A stretch of DNA of 64,000 nt from a virus, in IMG/VR virus record IMGVR_UViG_3300040801_004562, positions 1 to 64,000 of that record; one strand, 5' to 3'. The position numbers and the translations under genes are program-made. Below are positions 24,839-32,270 of the stretch, piece after piece (the first letter of the stretch is position 1; each line of letters starts with the position of its first letter). Under the pieces are notes generated by a model, which was given only the letters and a program-made list of their open reading frames with translations, did not search any database and had not been told where the DNA came from.

Positions 24839-25312
24839 ATGAGTCGGGCGTATGTGAATGTGGTGGGGACGCTGGCGATAGCGACGGCGGTGGTGGATCA
24901 TATCCAGAGGGAGCAGATGGGGAGGGGGTTGATTGAGACGGGGGAGTTTTGCCGGGAGCTGCTGGAGAAGATCGTGTCAACCTGCTGCAACTGGCCCGGT
25001 GGGTATGATCGGGAGAAGGTGTTTTGGGAGGTGCATGCGAAGCTGGACAAGTGGGAACGGGAGAATATAGGGTCGGTGGTGAATGTGCCTGCGTTGGTGT
25101 CGGCTGTGATCCTGTTGCTGTCGGAATTGTCGGTTGCGCTGGGGAAGTCGCCCAGGAGGAAGGTGATCGATGAGATTACGGAGGGGATGGCGGTGCTGTA
25201 TGATGCCTACGAACGGCATGCGAGCGAGATCGGGGAGGATATTGAGCCAGAGGTTGCCCGGTCGTTGGATGTGGCCGGGGTGTATGCCAAACTGTTGGAG
25301 AAGAGGAGATAG
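24839..25312 (+). CDS. Hypothetical helical protein
   Basis: 157 residues, with a run of G's as ribosome site. Mostly helical; residues 78-100 (SVVNVPALVSAVILLLSELSVALG) are hydrophobic and might form one membrane or core helix. The end (KLLEKRR) is basic. Its G-rich codons fit its neighbours in this island. No family recognised. Confidence 0.65.
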   Translation: MSRAYVNVVGTLAIATAVVDHIQREQMGRGLIETGEFCRELLEKIVSTCCNWPGGYDREKVFWEVHAKLDKWERENIGSVVNVPALVSAVILLLSELSVALGKSPRRKVIDEITEGMAVLYDAYERHASEIGEDIEPEVARSLDVAGVYAKLLEKRR

Positions 25313-25314
25313 GG

Positions 25315-25596
25315 ATGAGTGGGTGGGTGTCCATTGGGGATCAACGTGATGATCAACTGCCGGAGATGGATGAGCCGGTGTGGCTGTTCCTGCCTGCCCG
25401 GGCGTCGTGGAGGCCGTCGATGGTGATCGGTTGCCGGGCTGATAACCAGAATGGGCACTGGTACTGGTGCCGGTGCTATGATGATGTCTGGTATGATGAC
25501 CGGGACGGGCGGTGGAAGACCTGCACGGCTGAGCCGGAGGACTACCGGCCGACGCACTGGATGGCGCTGCCGATGCCGCCGGAAAAGGAGCGCTGA
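25315..25596 (+). CDS. DUF551-like protein
   Basis: 93 residues. WVSIGDQRDDQLPEMDEPVWLFLP at the start and YRPTHWMALPMPP at the end match the pattern of DUF551, a phage and prophage family of unknown role with W-I/V-S-x-x-x-x-LP and THW-M-P-L-P-x-PP ends. It sits 2 bases after the previous gene. Confidence 0.72.
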   Translation: MSGWVSIGDQRDDQLPEMDEPVWLFLPARASWRPSMVIGCRADNQNGHWYWCRCYDDVWYDDRDGRWKTCTAEPEDYRPTHWMALPMPPEKER

Positions 25597-25597
25597 G

Positions 25598-25822
25598 ATG
25601 GAGGATCAGCAGATGTCCTTCTGCTTTGTGCTGTCACTCGTTGCGGCGGGGGGATTCCTGGCGTTTTGGGTGTGGGCGGGGAAGGCGATATGGTTTGCCT
25701 GCAGGACTGGCTGGGGAAGGACTGCCGGGATGGTAATGATGGCAGTTGGAATCCTGCTGACTGGGGTTTCTTTGGGAGTGGTCGTAATGATGATTGTCAT
25801 GCTCGTACAGGGAAGCGATTAA
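25598..25822 (+). CDS. Small membrane protein with two predicted helices
   Basis: 74 residues from ATG 25598, 1 base after the previous stop. Two hydrophobic spans (VLSLVAAGGFLAFWVWAG near 10-27 and MVMMAVGILLTGVSLGVVVM near 46-65) with a short basic loop between suggest a hairpin in the inner membrane. Possible roles include superinfection exclusion or lysis timing, but nothing specific supports either. Confidence 0.62.
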   Translation: MEDQQMSFCFVLSLVAAGGFLAFWVWAGKAIWFACRTGWGRTAGMVMMAVGILLTGVSLGVVVMMIVMLVQGSD

Positions 25823-25962
25823 ACCGATATGGGGGCCAAGACCGGCGAAATTGAAAACATCAAATAGGATAAGTCAGTATCGAACGTGGGACGCCTTGGA
25901 TGGACGTCGACACCTTGACACTATGCCGGTGGCCCCCACCACCACAATGAGAGGAGAAGAGG

Positions 25963-26370
25963 ATGAGATGGAAACCGGACCGACCGTTGTCGGAAGCGCT
26001 GATGAAGAAAGCCGGGTTTGTGGAGGAGACAGAGATCGAACCTGTGAACCGGGGGTTTGACCGGCTGGGGGACTGGCGGAAGTTCAGCCAGCGGATGGAA
26101 GAATATCTGCAAGGGCCGATTTCCAAGTACGGGGGAAAGCGGAAGTTCAATGATCTGCTGCACTATACAGGACTGCGGGTGATGTGCTGGAATCTGCTGA
26201 AGTATTCGCTCAGAATCTGGCTGGGTCAGGGGAAGCGGCATGATTTCGAAAAGCTGGCCCATTACGCGCAGATGGCGTGGACGAGGGCGAGGGCGGAGGG
26301 GCGGCAGGCGCCGTTCTTTGTAGAGGATGAGGTGCAGGAGCGAGAGTTTATCGTTCCGGAGGGAGACTGA
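25963..26370 (+). CDS. Hypothetical protein
   Basis: 135 residues preceded by GAGGAGAAGAGG. Helical, tryptophan-rich, with KYGGKRKFNDLLHYTGLRVMCWNLLKY near residues 53-80. The 140-base gap ahead of it has no clear gene or promoter. No family recognised. Confidence 0.68.
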   Translation: MRWKPDRPLSEALMKKAGFVEETEIEPVNRGFDRLGDWRKFSQRMEEYLQGPISKYGGKRKFNDLLHYTGLRVMCWNLLKYSLRIWLGQGKRHDFEKLAHYAQMAWTRARAEGRQAPFFVEDEVQEREFIVPEGD

Positions 26371-26372
26371 AA

Positions 26373-26651
26373 ATGACCGAGCATGTGATTGTTCCGGTGT
26401 GCGCGTGCCCGAGGTGCAAGGCGAAGATGGATGCGGTAACCCCAATGTCGGGGAAGCGGCTGCAGATGCCGAAGCCGGGGGACTTTACGTTGTGCTCCCG
26501 GTGCTTCGCCCTGCTGAGGTTTAATGCGGAGTTGGGGCTGGCTGCGGCGACGACGGCTGACCTTGACCTGTTGACCAAGGAGCAGAGGGAGACACTGGGG
26601 AATGCGGCCCGGATGCTGTGGGCACAACGGGTGGCGACGAATATGAACTGA
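26373..26651 (+). CDS. Small zinc-ribbon protein
   Basis: 92 residues. CACPRCKAKM at 10-19 and LCSRCFALLRF near 41-51 give four metal-binding cysteines; the rest is helical (DLDLLTKEQRETLGNAARMLW). It lies 2 bases after the preceding gene. Such small zinc proteins are common in phage accessory regions; no function can be assigned. Confidence 0.68.
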   Translation: MTEHVIVPVCACPRCKAKMDAVTPMSGKRLQMPKPGDFTLCSRCFALLRFNAELGLAAATTADLDLLTKEQRETLGNAARMLWAQRVATNMN

Positions 26652-26662
26652 GGCGTTTTTAC

Positions 26663-26691
26663 TTGACGAAAACATTTATCTTTGATACAAT
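26663..26691 (+). promoter_or_regulatory. Sigma-70-like promoter, ACCTTTG-spacer family (copy 5)
   Basis: TTGACG (26663-26668), spacer ending TTTATCTTTGA, TACAAT (26686-26691). Confidence 0.8.
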
Positions 26692-26732
26692 GGCCCAAAC
26701 CTGAAGCCTTAACCCAAGGAGGTGATGCGGGA

Positions 26733-26948
26733 ATGGCGTTCAATCTGTACAATCGGAACGGAGGACCGGCGCTGAAGCAGTGGATGTACGATGCTTTGAA
26801 CAAAAGCGACCTCACCAAGGAAGAGTACGAGCTGCTGGCGCGGGAGGGCTTGCTGGTGATTGAGGATGGCGGCTGGAGGGGGAACGTGTGCGACCGGTGG
26901 CGGAGTCTTGGCTTCAACTCGGCCAAGATACATGACTTTTACCCCTGA
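26733..26948 (+). CDS. Hypothetical protein
   Basis: 71 residues from ATG 26733, preceded by AAGGAGGTGAT. MAFNLYNRNGGPALKQWMYDALN then an acidic helix and a tryptophan-rich end. First gene behind its own promoter, followed by a 161-residue protein gene. Confidence 0.65.
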   Translation: MAFNLYNRNGGPALKQWMYDALNKSDLTKEEYELLAREGLLVIEDGGWRGNVCDRWRSLGFNSAKIHDFYP

Positions 26949-26966
26949 ACAAAAAGGCGGTGGGAG

Positions 26967-27452
26967 ATGGATTGGAAAGAGGAGGCGGAAAAGCTGGCGG
27001 ATAAGGCCAGATTGTGGAACGAGGAGCAGTTCCGGGATCATGGGGAAGTTATGCCCATGGTGGTTATCCAGAAGGGGGAAGATACGGCGATGATTCCGCT
27101 GCCCTGGAATAGCGAGCGGATGAAGGTTGCGGTGACTCGTGCAATGAACGACACGCTCAAGAAGATGCAGCCCGACATCGCGCTCTTTTCGTCGGAGTGT
27201 TGGATGGCGGCGATGAGGAAGGACGAGTATGCCCCTGGTGTTCGTCCGAGCGAGCATCCGGAACGAATCGAAGCCGTGATGATCCTGGTGCAGTGGAAGG
27301 GGGGAGCGATCCTGCGGAGCTACCCGATTCTGGAGTCGGCGGGGATGCGGTATCTCGGGGACCTGATCCGTGACTTGAGTGATGACGGCAGTAAGATGCA
27401 GCTCACGTCGCAGATGTTCAAGGGGGTCTTTGAAGAGGTGGGGCATTCCTGA
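26967..27452 (+). CDS. Hypothetical protein
   Basis: 161 residues. Alpha-beta pattern (MPMVVIQKGEDTAMIPLPW, then IEAVMILVQWKGGAILRSYPIL) reminiscent of small regulatory or immunity-type folds, but no motif is diagnostic. It is followed after 33 bases by the SLOG gene. Confidence 0.68.
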   Translation: MDWKEEAEKLADKARLWNEEQFRDHGEVMPMVVIQKGEDTAMIPLPWNSERMKVAVTRAMNDTLKKMQPDIALFSSECWMAAMRKDEYAPGVRPSEHPERIEAVMILVQWKGGAILRSYPILESAGMRYLGDLIRDLSDDGSKMQLTSQMFKGVFEEVGHS

Positions 27453-27485
27453 TGCTGAAAACGTTTTGCGGAAACGGAGGAAGCC

Positions 27486-27929
27486 ATGCGGATTTTGGTC
27501 TGTGGGGACAGGGACTGGGAGGATGCGGTGCTGATCCACCGGGCGTTGAAGAGCCTGCTGCCGGGGTTGAAGGCGGTTGTGCACGGGGACTGCAAGGGGG
27601 CGGACAGGCTCGCGGGGGAGGCGGCTTCCCGGCTTGGGCTTGAGGTCTCACCTGTGCCTGCACAATGGGGGAAGTTTGGGCGGGCGGCGGGTCCCATCCG
27701 AAATTCGGTGATGCTTAAAGAGAATCCAGAAATTCGACTGGTGCTTGCTTTCCACGACAATTTGGAGGCGTCGCGGGGGACAGCGGATATGATCAAAAAG
27801 GCGCTGCGAGCGGGGAAGCTGGTACGGCACTGGTTCCACGGGGAGAATGGGAGGTCCTGTGTCCGGTTTATATTTCCGAGGGAGTCTGCGAGAGAGGCTG
27901 CGAATGTTAAAAATGCTGACCCTTGTTAA
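27486..27929 (+). CDS. SLOG-superfamily (YspA/DUF2493-like) protein
   Basis: 147 residues. MRILVCGDRDW, VVHGDCKGADRLAGEAA near 36-52, PVPAQWGKFGRAAGPIRNSVML near 56-78 and GTADMIKKAL match the SLOG/YspA pattern, a Rossmann-like fold that binds nucleotides or nucleotide-derived ligands. Related proteins appear in phages and near defence or stress systems; biochemistry is mostly unknown. Its 3' end overlaps the next gene by 26 bases. Confidence 0.8.
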   Translation: MRILVCGDRDWEDAVLIHRALKSLLPGLKAVVHGDCKGADRLAGEAASRLGLEVSPVPAQWGKFGRAAGPIRNSVMLKENPEIRLVLAFHDNLEASRGTADMIKKALRAGKLVRHWFHGENGRSCVRFIFPRESAREAANVKNADPC

Positions 27930-28647
27930 GGAGGAGCCGGTTGCGTTCCGGCCGCTGCCGTGGACGGAGGTGACCGTGCCGTGGATTGAGGAGCAGAGCT
28001 TTGGGGAGTGGCAGATCGACACGATGCGGTTGCCACTCCTGCGGGGGTACTTCCGGGGACTGCGGTCGCTGCAAGCCCCCATCATTCGGTTGAAGAGGGG
28101 GGACACCCTCTGGATGAGCACCACGCCGATGGAGCTGGAGAGCATGCAGCCTGCACTGCATGAAATGTCTGGACATGTGGTGATAGCGGGCGGGGGACTG
28201 GGGGTCTCGGTTTATAATGCGCTGCGGAAACGAATGGTTTCCAAGGTCACGATGGTGGAGATTGATCCGGGGGTTGCCAACCTGATCCGGCACCTCTCGG
28301 AGGGGTGGCCCAACAAGAGGAAGCTTGAGATTGTGGTGGCTGATGCGCTCGACCCAGGACCCATCCCGGATGTGGACTTTTTGTGGGCGGATATCTGGAT
28401 GGAACTCGGATCCTCGGCGGCCCTGCAGGATGTGCTCAAGATTTACCGGGCGATCCCGGCGGGGGTGGTTGCGTGGTGGGGGATGGAGCTTGATTTCCTC
28501 GTCTGGATGGAGGGAGTGGGGTCCACCCGGCCACCGACGGAGGAGGACTGGGACGAGTTTGCCGCCTCCACCGGACTGCCGATAATGAAGGCGGAGCGGC
28601 AGTGGCGGTATGCGGTCGATGCCGGGAGGAACGTCCTTCTGTCCTGA
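27904..28647 (+). CDS. SAM-dependent methyltransferase-like protein
   Basis: 247 residues from ATG 27904; an upstream in-frame ATG at 27847 would add 19 residues. GHVVIAGGGLGVSVYNALRKR near residue 88 and VTMVEIDPGVANLI near 115 form a Rossmann SAM site like that of spermidine-synthase-type enzymes, and VVADALD near 144 gives the adenine-binding acidic residue. No catalytic domain beyond this is recognised. It ends the G-rich gene island and is followed by a strong terminator. Confidence 0.72.
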   Translation: MLKMLTLVKEEPVAFRPLPWTEVTVPWIEEQSFGEWQIDTMRLPLLRGYFRGLRSLQAPIIRLKRGDTLWMSTTPMELESMQPALHEMSGHVVIAGGGLGVSVYNALRKRMVSKVTMVEIDPGVANLIRHLSEGWPNKRKLEIVVADALDPGPIPDVDFLWADIWMELGSSAALQDVLKIYRAIPAGVVAWWGMELDFLVWMEGVGSTRPPTEEDWDEFAASTGLPIMKAERQWRYAVDAGRNVLLS

Positions 28648-28676
28648 TCCAAAAACGGTTTACACCTTATTATATA

Positions 28677-28706
28677 GGGGGGTCCAAATGGGCCCCCTTT
28701 TCTTTT
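28677..28706 (+). terminator. Intrinsic terminator
   Basis: GGGGGTCC and GGGCCCCC pair around an AAAT loop and are followed by TTTTCTTTT. It closes the operon ending with the methyltransferase-like gene. Confidence 0.85.
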
Positions 28707-28755
28707 GCGAAAAAACTGCGGAACGACGATTTTTTGCTTTAGTGCGCGAAACTTC

Positions 28756-28784
28756 TTGACGATAAGAATAACATAGGGTAAACT
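28756..28784 (+). promoter_or_regulatory. Conserved-spacer promoter, CATAGGG family (copy 1)
   Basis: TTGACG, 17-base spacer ending AATAACATAGGG, TAAACT (28779-28784). An upstream CTTTAGTGCGCGAAACTT box is also shared with five later copies. Confidence 0.85.
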
Positions 28785-28838
28785 GTCCTTGAAAATTGAA
28801 AACAACTGACCCAAGCCAAACGGCAGAAAGGTGTCACC

Positions 28839-29021
28839 ATGAAAAAACCCACCCAGAAAAAAACGGATCTGATCTACTCCAGCCTGAGCGGCCTTATCTG
28901 GTTCGATCGCCTCTCCCTTGATCGGCAGGGTGAAATTTGCATCGCGATTGCGGAGCGCCTGACCCTGGCAGAGTGCAATGATCGCCTTGTAGTATGGGAA
29001 GAGGCAAAATACGTTTCCTGA
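28839..29021 (+). CDS. Hypothetical small protein
   Basis: 60 residues, first gene behind the CATAGGG-family promoter. MKKPTQKKTDLIYSS then a helical body (RLSLDRQGEICIAIAERLTLAEC). No family recognised. Confidence 0.65.
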   Translation: MKKPTQKKTDLIYSSLSGLIWFDRLSLDRQGEICIAIAERLTLAECNDRLVVWEEAKYVS

Positions 29022-29056
29022 AGACCCAAGCCTTTAATGGCAGAAAGGAGTCTGAA

Positions 29057-30544
29057 ATGTCCGAGATCAAAGGCCAAGTTTCCATCCCCCGCGAGTACTT
29101 CTTCAAAATGGCTTGTGCAGACTATGAGTCCTGGCAAGCTGCCCTGCCCCGCGAGTTCTTCCAGAATTCCATTGATGCTGGGGCCTCTAAGATAGAGGTC
29201 ACCTTTGATGACGCTGCCCGTCTGGTCACTGTCGTTGATAACGGCAGCGGGATGAGCCTGCAGACCCTGACTGAAAAACTGCTGGTCCTGGGCGGGTCCT
29301 TGAAAGACAGCGCCAGTGCGGTTGGGGCCTTTGGCAAGGCGAAAGAGCTGCTGTTCTTCTCCTGGGATCGGTATGAAATCTTGACCAAGGATCTGCGGGT
29401 TGTGGGGGTTGGTGCCGAGTACACCATCACCCATACTGCCACCCAGGTGGGAGGGACCACTTGCAAAATTTGGCTTCCGGACGGAAGTCCGCTCGATTAC
29501 CTCAAGAATTCCTTCACCACGGTGGCGGGGCGGATGCAAACTGCTGCCAAAATTTATGTGGACGGGGAGCGGTGTGACGGAACCCTTCGCCGGGGGACCC
29601 CTGTCAGAACCATTGAGAATATCGGCCAGATTTACCAGACCAAGTGCCGCCAGAATTCCTACATGGCGGTTCGGATCAACGGAATTTGGATGTTTGCCCT
29701 TTATGTTGGGGACGGCAAGGGGGAGTTGGTCCTTGAACTTGAGCGGTCCAGCCTTGAACTGCTGACCAGCAACCGGGACGGCTTCAAGTGGCCCCACGGT
29801 AGAGATATCAGCAAGGTGGTTGCTGACTTGTTGATCAATCCTGATTCGGCCCTGTCCAAAAAGAAGAACATTGTCAAGGAGCGCATCCGGGGCACCGGGA
29901 AAGTCCGGGTTGCTGCTGAGGCGGTTGATCGCGCAAGGGGTGTCATGGAGACCGGATCCATCAATGATTTCCGGGATGCTGTGAAGGCCATGCTGCTGGA
30001 CCTTGGGCAGCTCCAGGGTTTGGCGAAGGCGCGTGCCAACGACCTGAAGCAGCTCGCCAAGACGGATAACCGTGAGGCCCTGAGCCTGCTGTCCCTTGCC
30101 GGTTACCAGCCGGATTTTGTCCTGAAGTATGAGGACGGCCAGCGGAAAACGGTGGCTTCCTTCATGTCCAAGCCTCGGGCCTCTATGCTGAGCAAGATTT
30201 GGACGGAGACCATCCGGCAGGTGTTGCTGGATAACCGGATTTCCCTGGAGTTCTCTGCCGGGTTCGTCTTTGATGATGATGTGGAAGCCTGCATAGAGCG
30301 GGTTGACGGTGACGTTACCATCTACGTGAATCCCCTGAAGATCGGGAAGATCTCACCTCGGAGAATCCTGATGGGCGATTTGACCATGAAGGCGGCCCAT
30401 GAGCTTTCCCACCTGAAAGTCAGCGAGCACAATGAAGCGTTCGTGAATGAACTCCACCGGATGATGGGGGAGACCTACAAGAGCGATTACTGTTACATCA
30501 AGATCGGAAAGATCAAAGCTTCCGATGAATACCGGGGGAGGTAA
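29057..30544 (+). CDS. GHKL (Hsp90/MutL-type) ATPase with C-terminal HExxH-like motif
   Basis: 495 residues from ATG 29057 (AAAGGAG upstream). The Bergerat ATP fold is clear: N box EFFQNSIDAGA near 32, G1 VDNGSGM near 60, G2 GAFGKAKELLFF near 91. The last 60 residues contain HELSHLKVSEHNEAF near 448, which has the HExxH order with an extra histidine and glutamate, as in zinc metallopeptidases. This pairing is uncommon. The protein could be an ATP-gated peptidase or a chaperone-like factor acting on host proteins. Strong promoter and early position in its operon suggest high expression. No partner recognised. Confidence 0.75.
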   Translation: MSEIKGQVSIPREYFFKMACADYESWQAALPREFFQNSIDAGASKIEVTFDDAARLVTVVDNGSGMSLQTLTEKLLVLGGSLKDSASAVGAFGKAKELLFFSWDRYEILTKDLRVVGVGAEYTITHTATQVGGTTCKIWLPDGSPLDYLKNSFTTVAGRMQTAAKIYVDGERCDGTLRRGTPVRTIENIGQIYQTKCRQNSYMAVRINGIWMFALYVGDGKGELVLELERSSLELLTSNRDGFKWPHGRDISKVVADLLINPDSALSKKKNIVKERIRGTGKVRVAAEAVDRARGVMETGSINDFRDAVKAMLLDLGQLQGLAKARANDLKQLAKTDNREALSLLSLAGYQPDFVLKYEDGQRKTVASFMSKPRASMLSKIWTETIRQVLLDNRISLEFSAGFVFDDDVEACIERVDGDVTIYVNPLKIGKISPRRILMGDLTMKAAHELSHLKVSEHNEAFVNELHRMMGETYKSDYCYIKIGKIKASDEYRGR

Positions 30545-30547
30545 GAA

Positions 30548-30895
30548 ATGAAAGCTGCTGCCAAAACCCCTGGAGATCGGGTGCTCGAAGCGCTCAGGAT
30601 TGTAAACCGGCTGCGGAGGGTCACGAGGGGGCGTGACCCATCCCTTTATCGGGAATTGCAGAAGGTCCGGAATCAGCTTGTTGAAGCCCGCCGGGACCTG
30701 CGGACTGAGGAGAATCCTGAAATTGCAAACGTTTGCAAAGATATGAAACCGGCGGACCAGATGACAGACAAGGAGATCAAGGACGTGCTGTTCCGGCATT
30801 ACCAGTGGCCGCCGAGCTGCCTTCCCAAAGATGGGGATAAGCTCCGGCAGTTGTTGCTTGATTGCCGAAAGCGCCATCCGCAGATCAGACAGTAG
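30548..30895 (+). CDS. Hypothetical protein containing the palindrome
   Basis: 115 residues, helical and basic. The palindrome copy at 30722-30739 is translated as EIANVCKDM between two helical halves, in a reading frame different from that in the ruvC-like and glycosyltransferase genes. No family recognised. Confidence 0.66.
   Translation: MKAAAKTPGDRVLEALRIVNRLRRVTRGRDPSLYRELQKVRNQLVEARRDLRTEENPEIANVCKDMKPADQMTDKEIKDVLFRHYQWPPSCLPKDGDKLRQLLLDCRKRHPQIRQ
30722..30739. promoter_or_regulatory. 18-bp palindrome site 11 (one mismatch, inside gene)
   Basis: ATTGCAAACGTTTGCAAA, one change at the outer base. Confidence 0.8.
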
Positions 30896-30929
30896 AGACT
30901 GCTGTTTGCAAAGAAAGGAGGTATAACTG

Positions 30930-31085
30930 TACGAAACCGTATTCTATGATACTCCACCGTATTGTATCTAACAGTGTCCATTAGAGGAGGTAGAACCGTC
31001 CGAACCCCACGGTACCGAATCTTATTGGATAGAACAGCACCGCATCCTATTGAATTGTATAGAACTGGACGGTATCACCTCAGAG
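30930..31085. repeat. Irregular ACCGNATYYTAT repeats, non-coding
   Basis: Four copies of an ACCG-N-AT-YY-TAT word lie at 30936, 30956, 31014 and 31039, mixed with AGGAGGTA-like words. The stretch between two genes is AT-richer than its surroundings. No gene is seen in it. It may be a protein-binding array. Confidence 0.5.
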
Positions 31086-31093
31086 GAATTAAA

Positions 31094-31732
31094 ATGGAGA
31101 TCACAAAAAAAGCGCGGTTTGTAACGAAGTTTTACGGGGGGCGTCCATATTGCCAGGGAGAGGAGATCGTAGAGCAGTGGCTGGCGGATCAGACCGATAA
31201 GCTGGCTCACCCAAGATATGCGGAGTTGAACAAAGCGATCAAGAGCCCTGACAAGCTGGAGCGCATCCTGTCTGTGTTCAATGTCAATGATGATGGGCAC
31301 CCGATCATCGGAAACTGGATGCTGCTTCGCTGTTCGATCAATGCCCAGAAACTGTCGGGGACGTGGAAAAAATACAAGGTGTCGGCGGACCGGTGGAGAT
31401 CGATGGTGCAGTTCACGCCCCCGTTCTGCCCGCTGGTCAACGGATCTCGGCTTGTTCAACCTGATGGGGTGGACGTTTATACGGTGACCACCCCGAAGAA
31501 CAGCTTCTTCACTGCATACCAGCTTGTGAATTCTGGGACGAAATTCAAGTTTACGATCCACGTGCCGGACGATCTATGTGAGATCGCAGTAAAAGACGCC
31601 GATGGAAATGTCACCACTGAAGCCGATGAGGAGCAGACGTTAGCCTGCGTGACAGACATTCTGGACAAGATGCAGATTATCGGTCTCGGTGCCTTCCGTG
31701 AACGGTATGGGAAGTTCGAGTACTTTGAATAG
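31094..31732 (+). CDS. Hypothetical protein flanked by repeat DNA
   Basis: 212 residues from ATG 31094. Mixed alpha/beta; VDVYTVTTPKNSFFTAYQLVNSGTKFKFTIHVPDDLCEIAVKD forms a clear beta-rich stretch near residues 125-170. Both flanks are AT-rich repeat DNA unlike the rest of the genome, which suggests an inserted unit or a gene next to a functional site. No family recognised. Confidence 0.65.
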   Translation: MEITKKARFVTKFYGGRPYCQGEEIVEQWLADQTDKLAHPRYAELNKAIKSPDKLERILSVFNVNDDGHPIIGNWMLLRCSINAQKLSGTWKKYKVSADRWRSMVQFTPPFCPLVNGSRLVQPDGVDVYTVTTPKNSFFTAYQLVNSGTKFKFTIHVPDDLCEIAVKDADGNVTTEADEEQTLACVTDILDKMQIIGLGAFRERYGKFEYFE

Positions 31733-31967
31733 CATAATACCGAATAACCTCCCATCCGATGGTGTGCGATAGGATCTTATGGCATGCTATTTTATGTGAT
31801 TTGAACAAACCCCCGAGGGGGTATCTGAGACCGCCCATCCTACTCAATGTGATGCTATTTTATGGGATTCAATCAAATAGTAACTGATGGCATGTTATTA
31901 ACCGACCGGATCGGCCGAATCGAATTGATCGACCGGCTGACTGGTCAACCAAGAAAGGAGACAGAAA
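31733..31967. repeat. AT-rich region with direct repeats and hairpin, no gene
   Basis: ATGCTATTTTATG occurs at 31784-31796 and 31852-31864, each followed by a GATT word; CCCCCGAGGGGG (31810-31821) can form a short hairpin between them; a run of CGATCG-like words lies at 31905-31950. No gene is seen. Confidence 0.55.
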
Positions 31968-32270
31968 ATGGGAGAGAACTTGAAGCCGTTGGTAGATGAG
32001 AAAATCGTTGGTAAGTTCATCGACAAGGCCCTGACGCTTGGGGCCGGACTACTGGAAAAGGCGGAGACTGACAATGCTGCCCACATTCTGAGGATCCTGA
32101 AGGACCTTAGTCCGTATGTGGGAAATGGGGTCGGGATGGTCTCCCAGGCCACGGCACGGGAGCGGAACACGATTGTCGAAAAGAAGATGGCACAGTTGGG
32201 GTATAAGAAACGGGAAGAGGAAGATAAAAGAACAGGCCAAGTTGATCAGAAAGGAGACCCGGCACAATGA
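31968..32270 (+). CDS. Hypothetical helical protein
   Basis: 100 residues, AAAGGAGAC upstream. Helical throughout, with a lysine- and glutamate-rich C-terminus. It overlaps the aminotransferase gene by 4 bases, so the two are co-translated. No family recognised. Confidence 0.65.
   Translation: MGENLKPLVDEKIVGKFIDKALTLGAGLLEKAETDNAAHILRILKDLSPYVGNGVGMVSQATARERNTIVEKKMAQLGYKKREEEDKRTGQVDQKGDPAQ

Noticed and set aside
30930-31967. Insertion sequence around the 31094 gene
   Set aside because: No transposase motif, no terminal inverted repeats of useful length and no target duplication.
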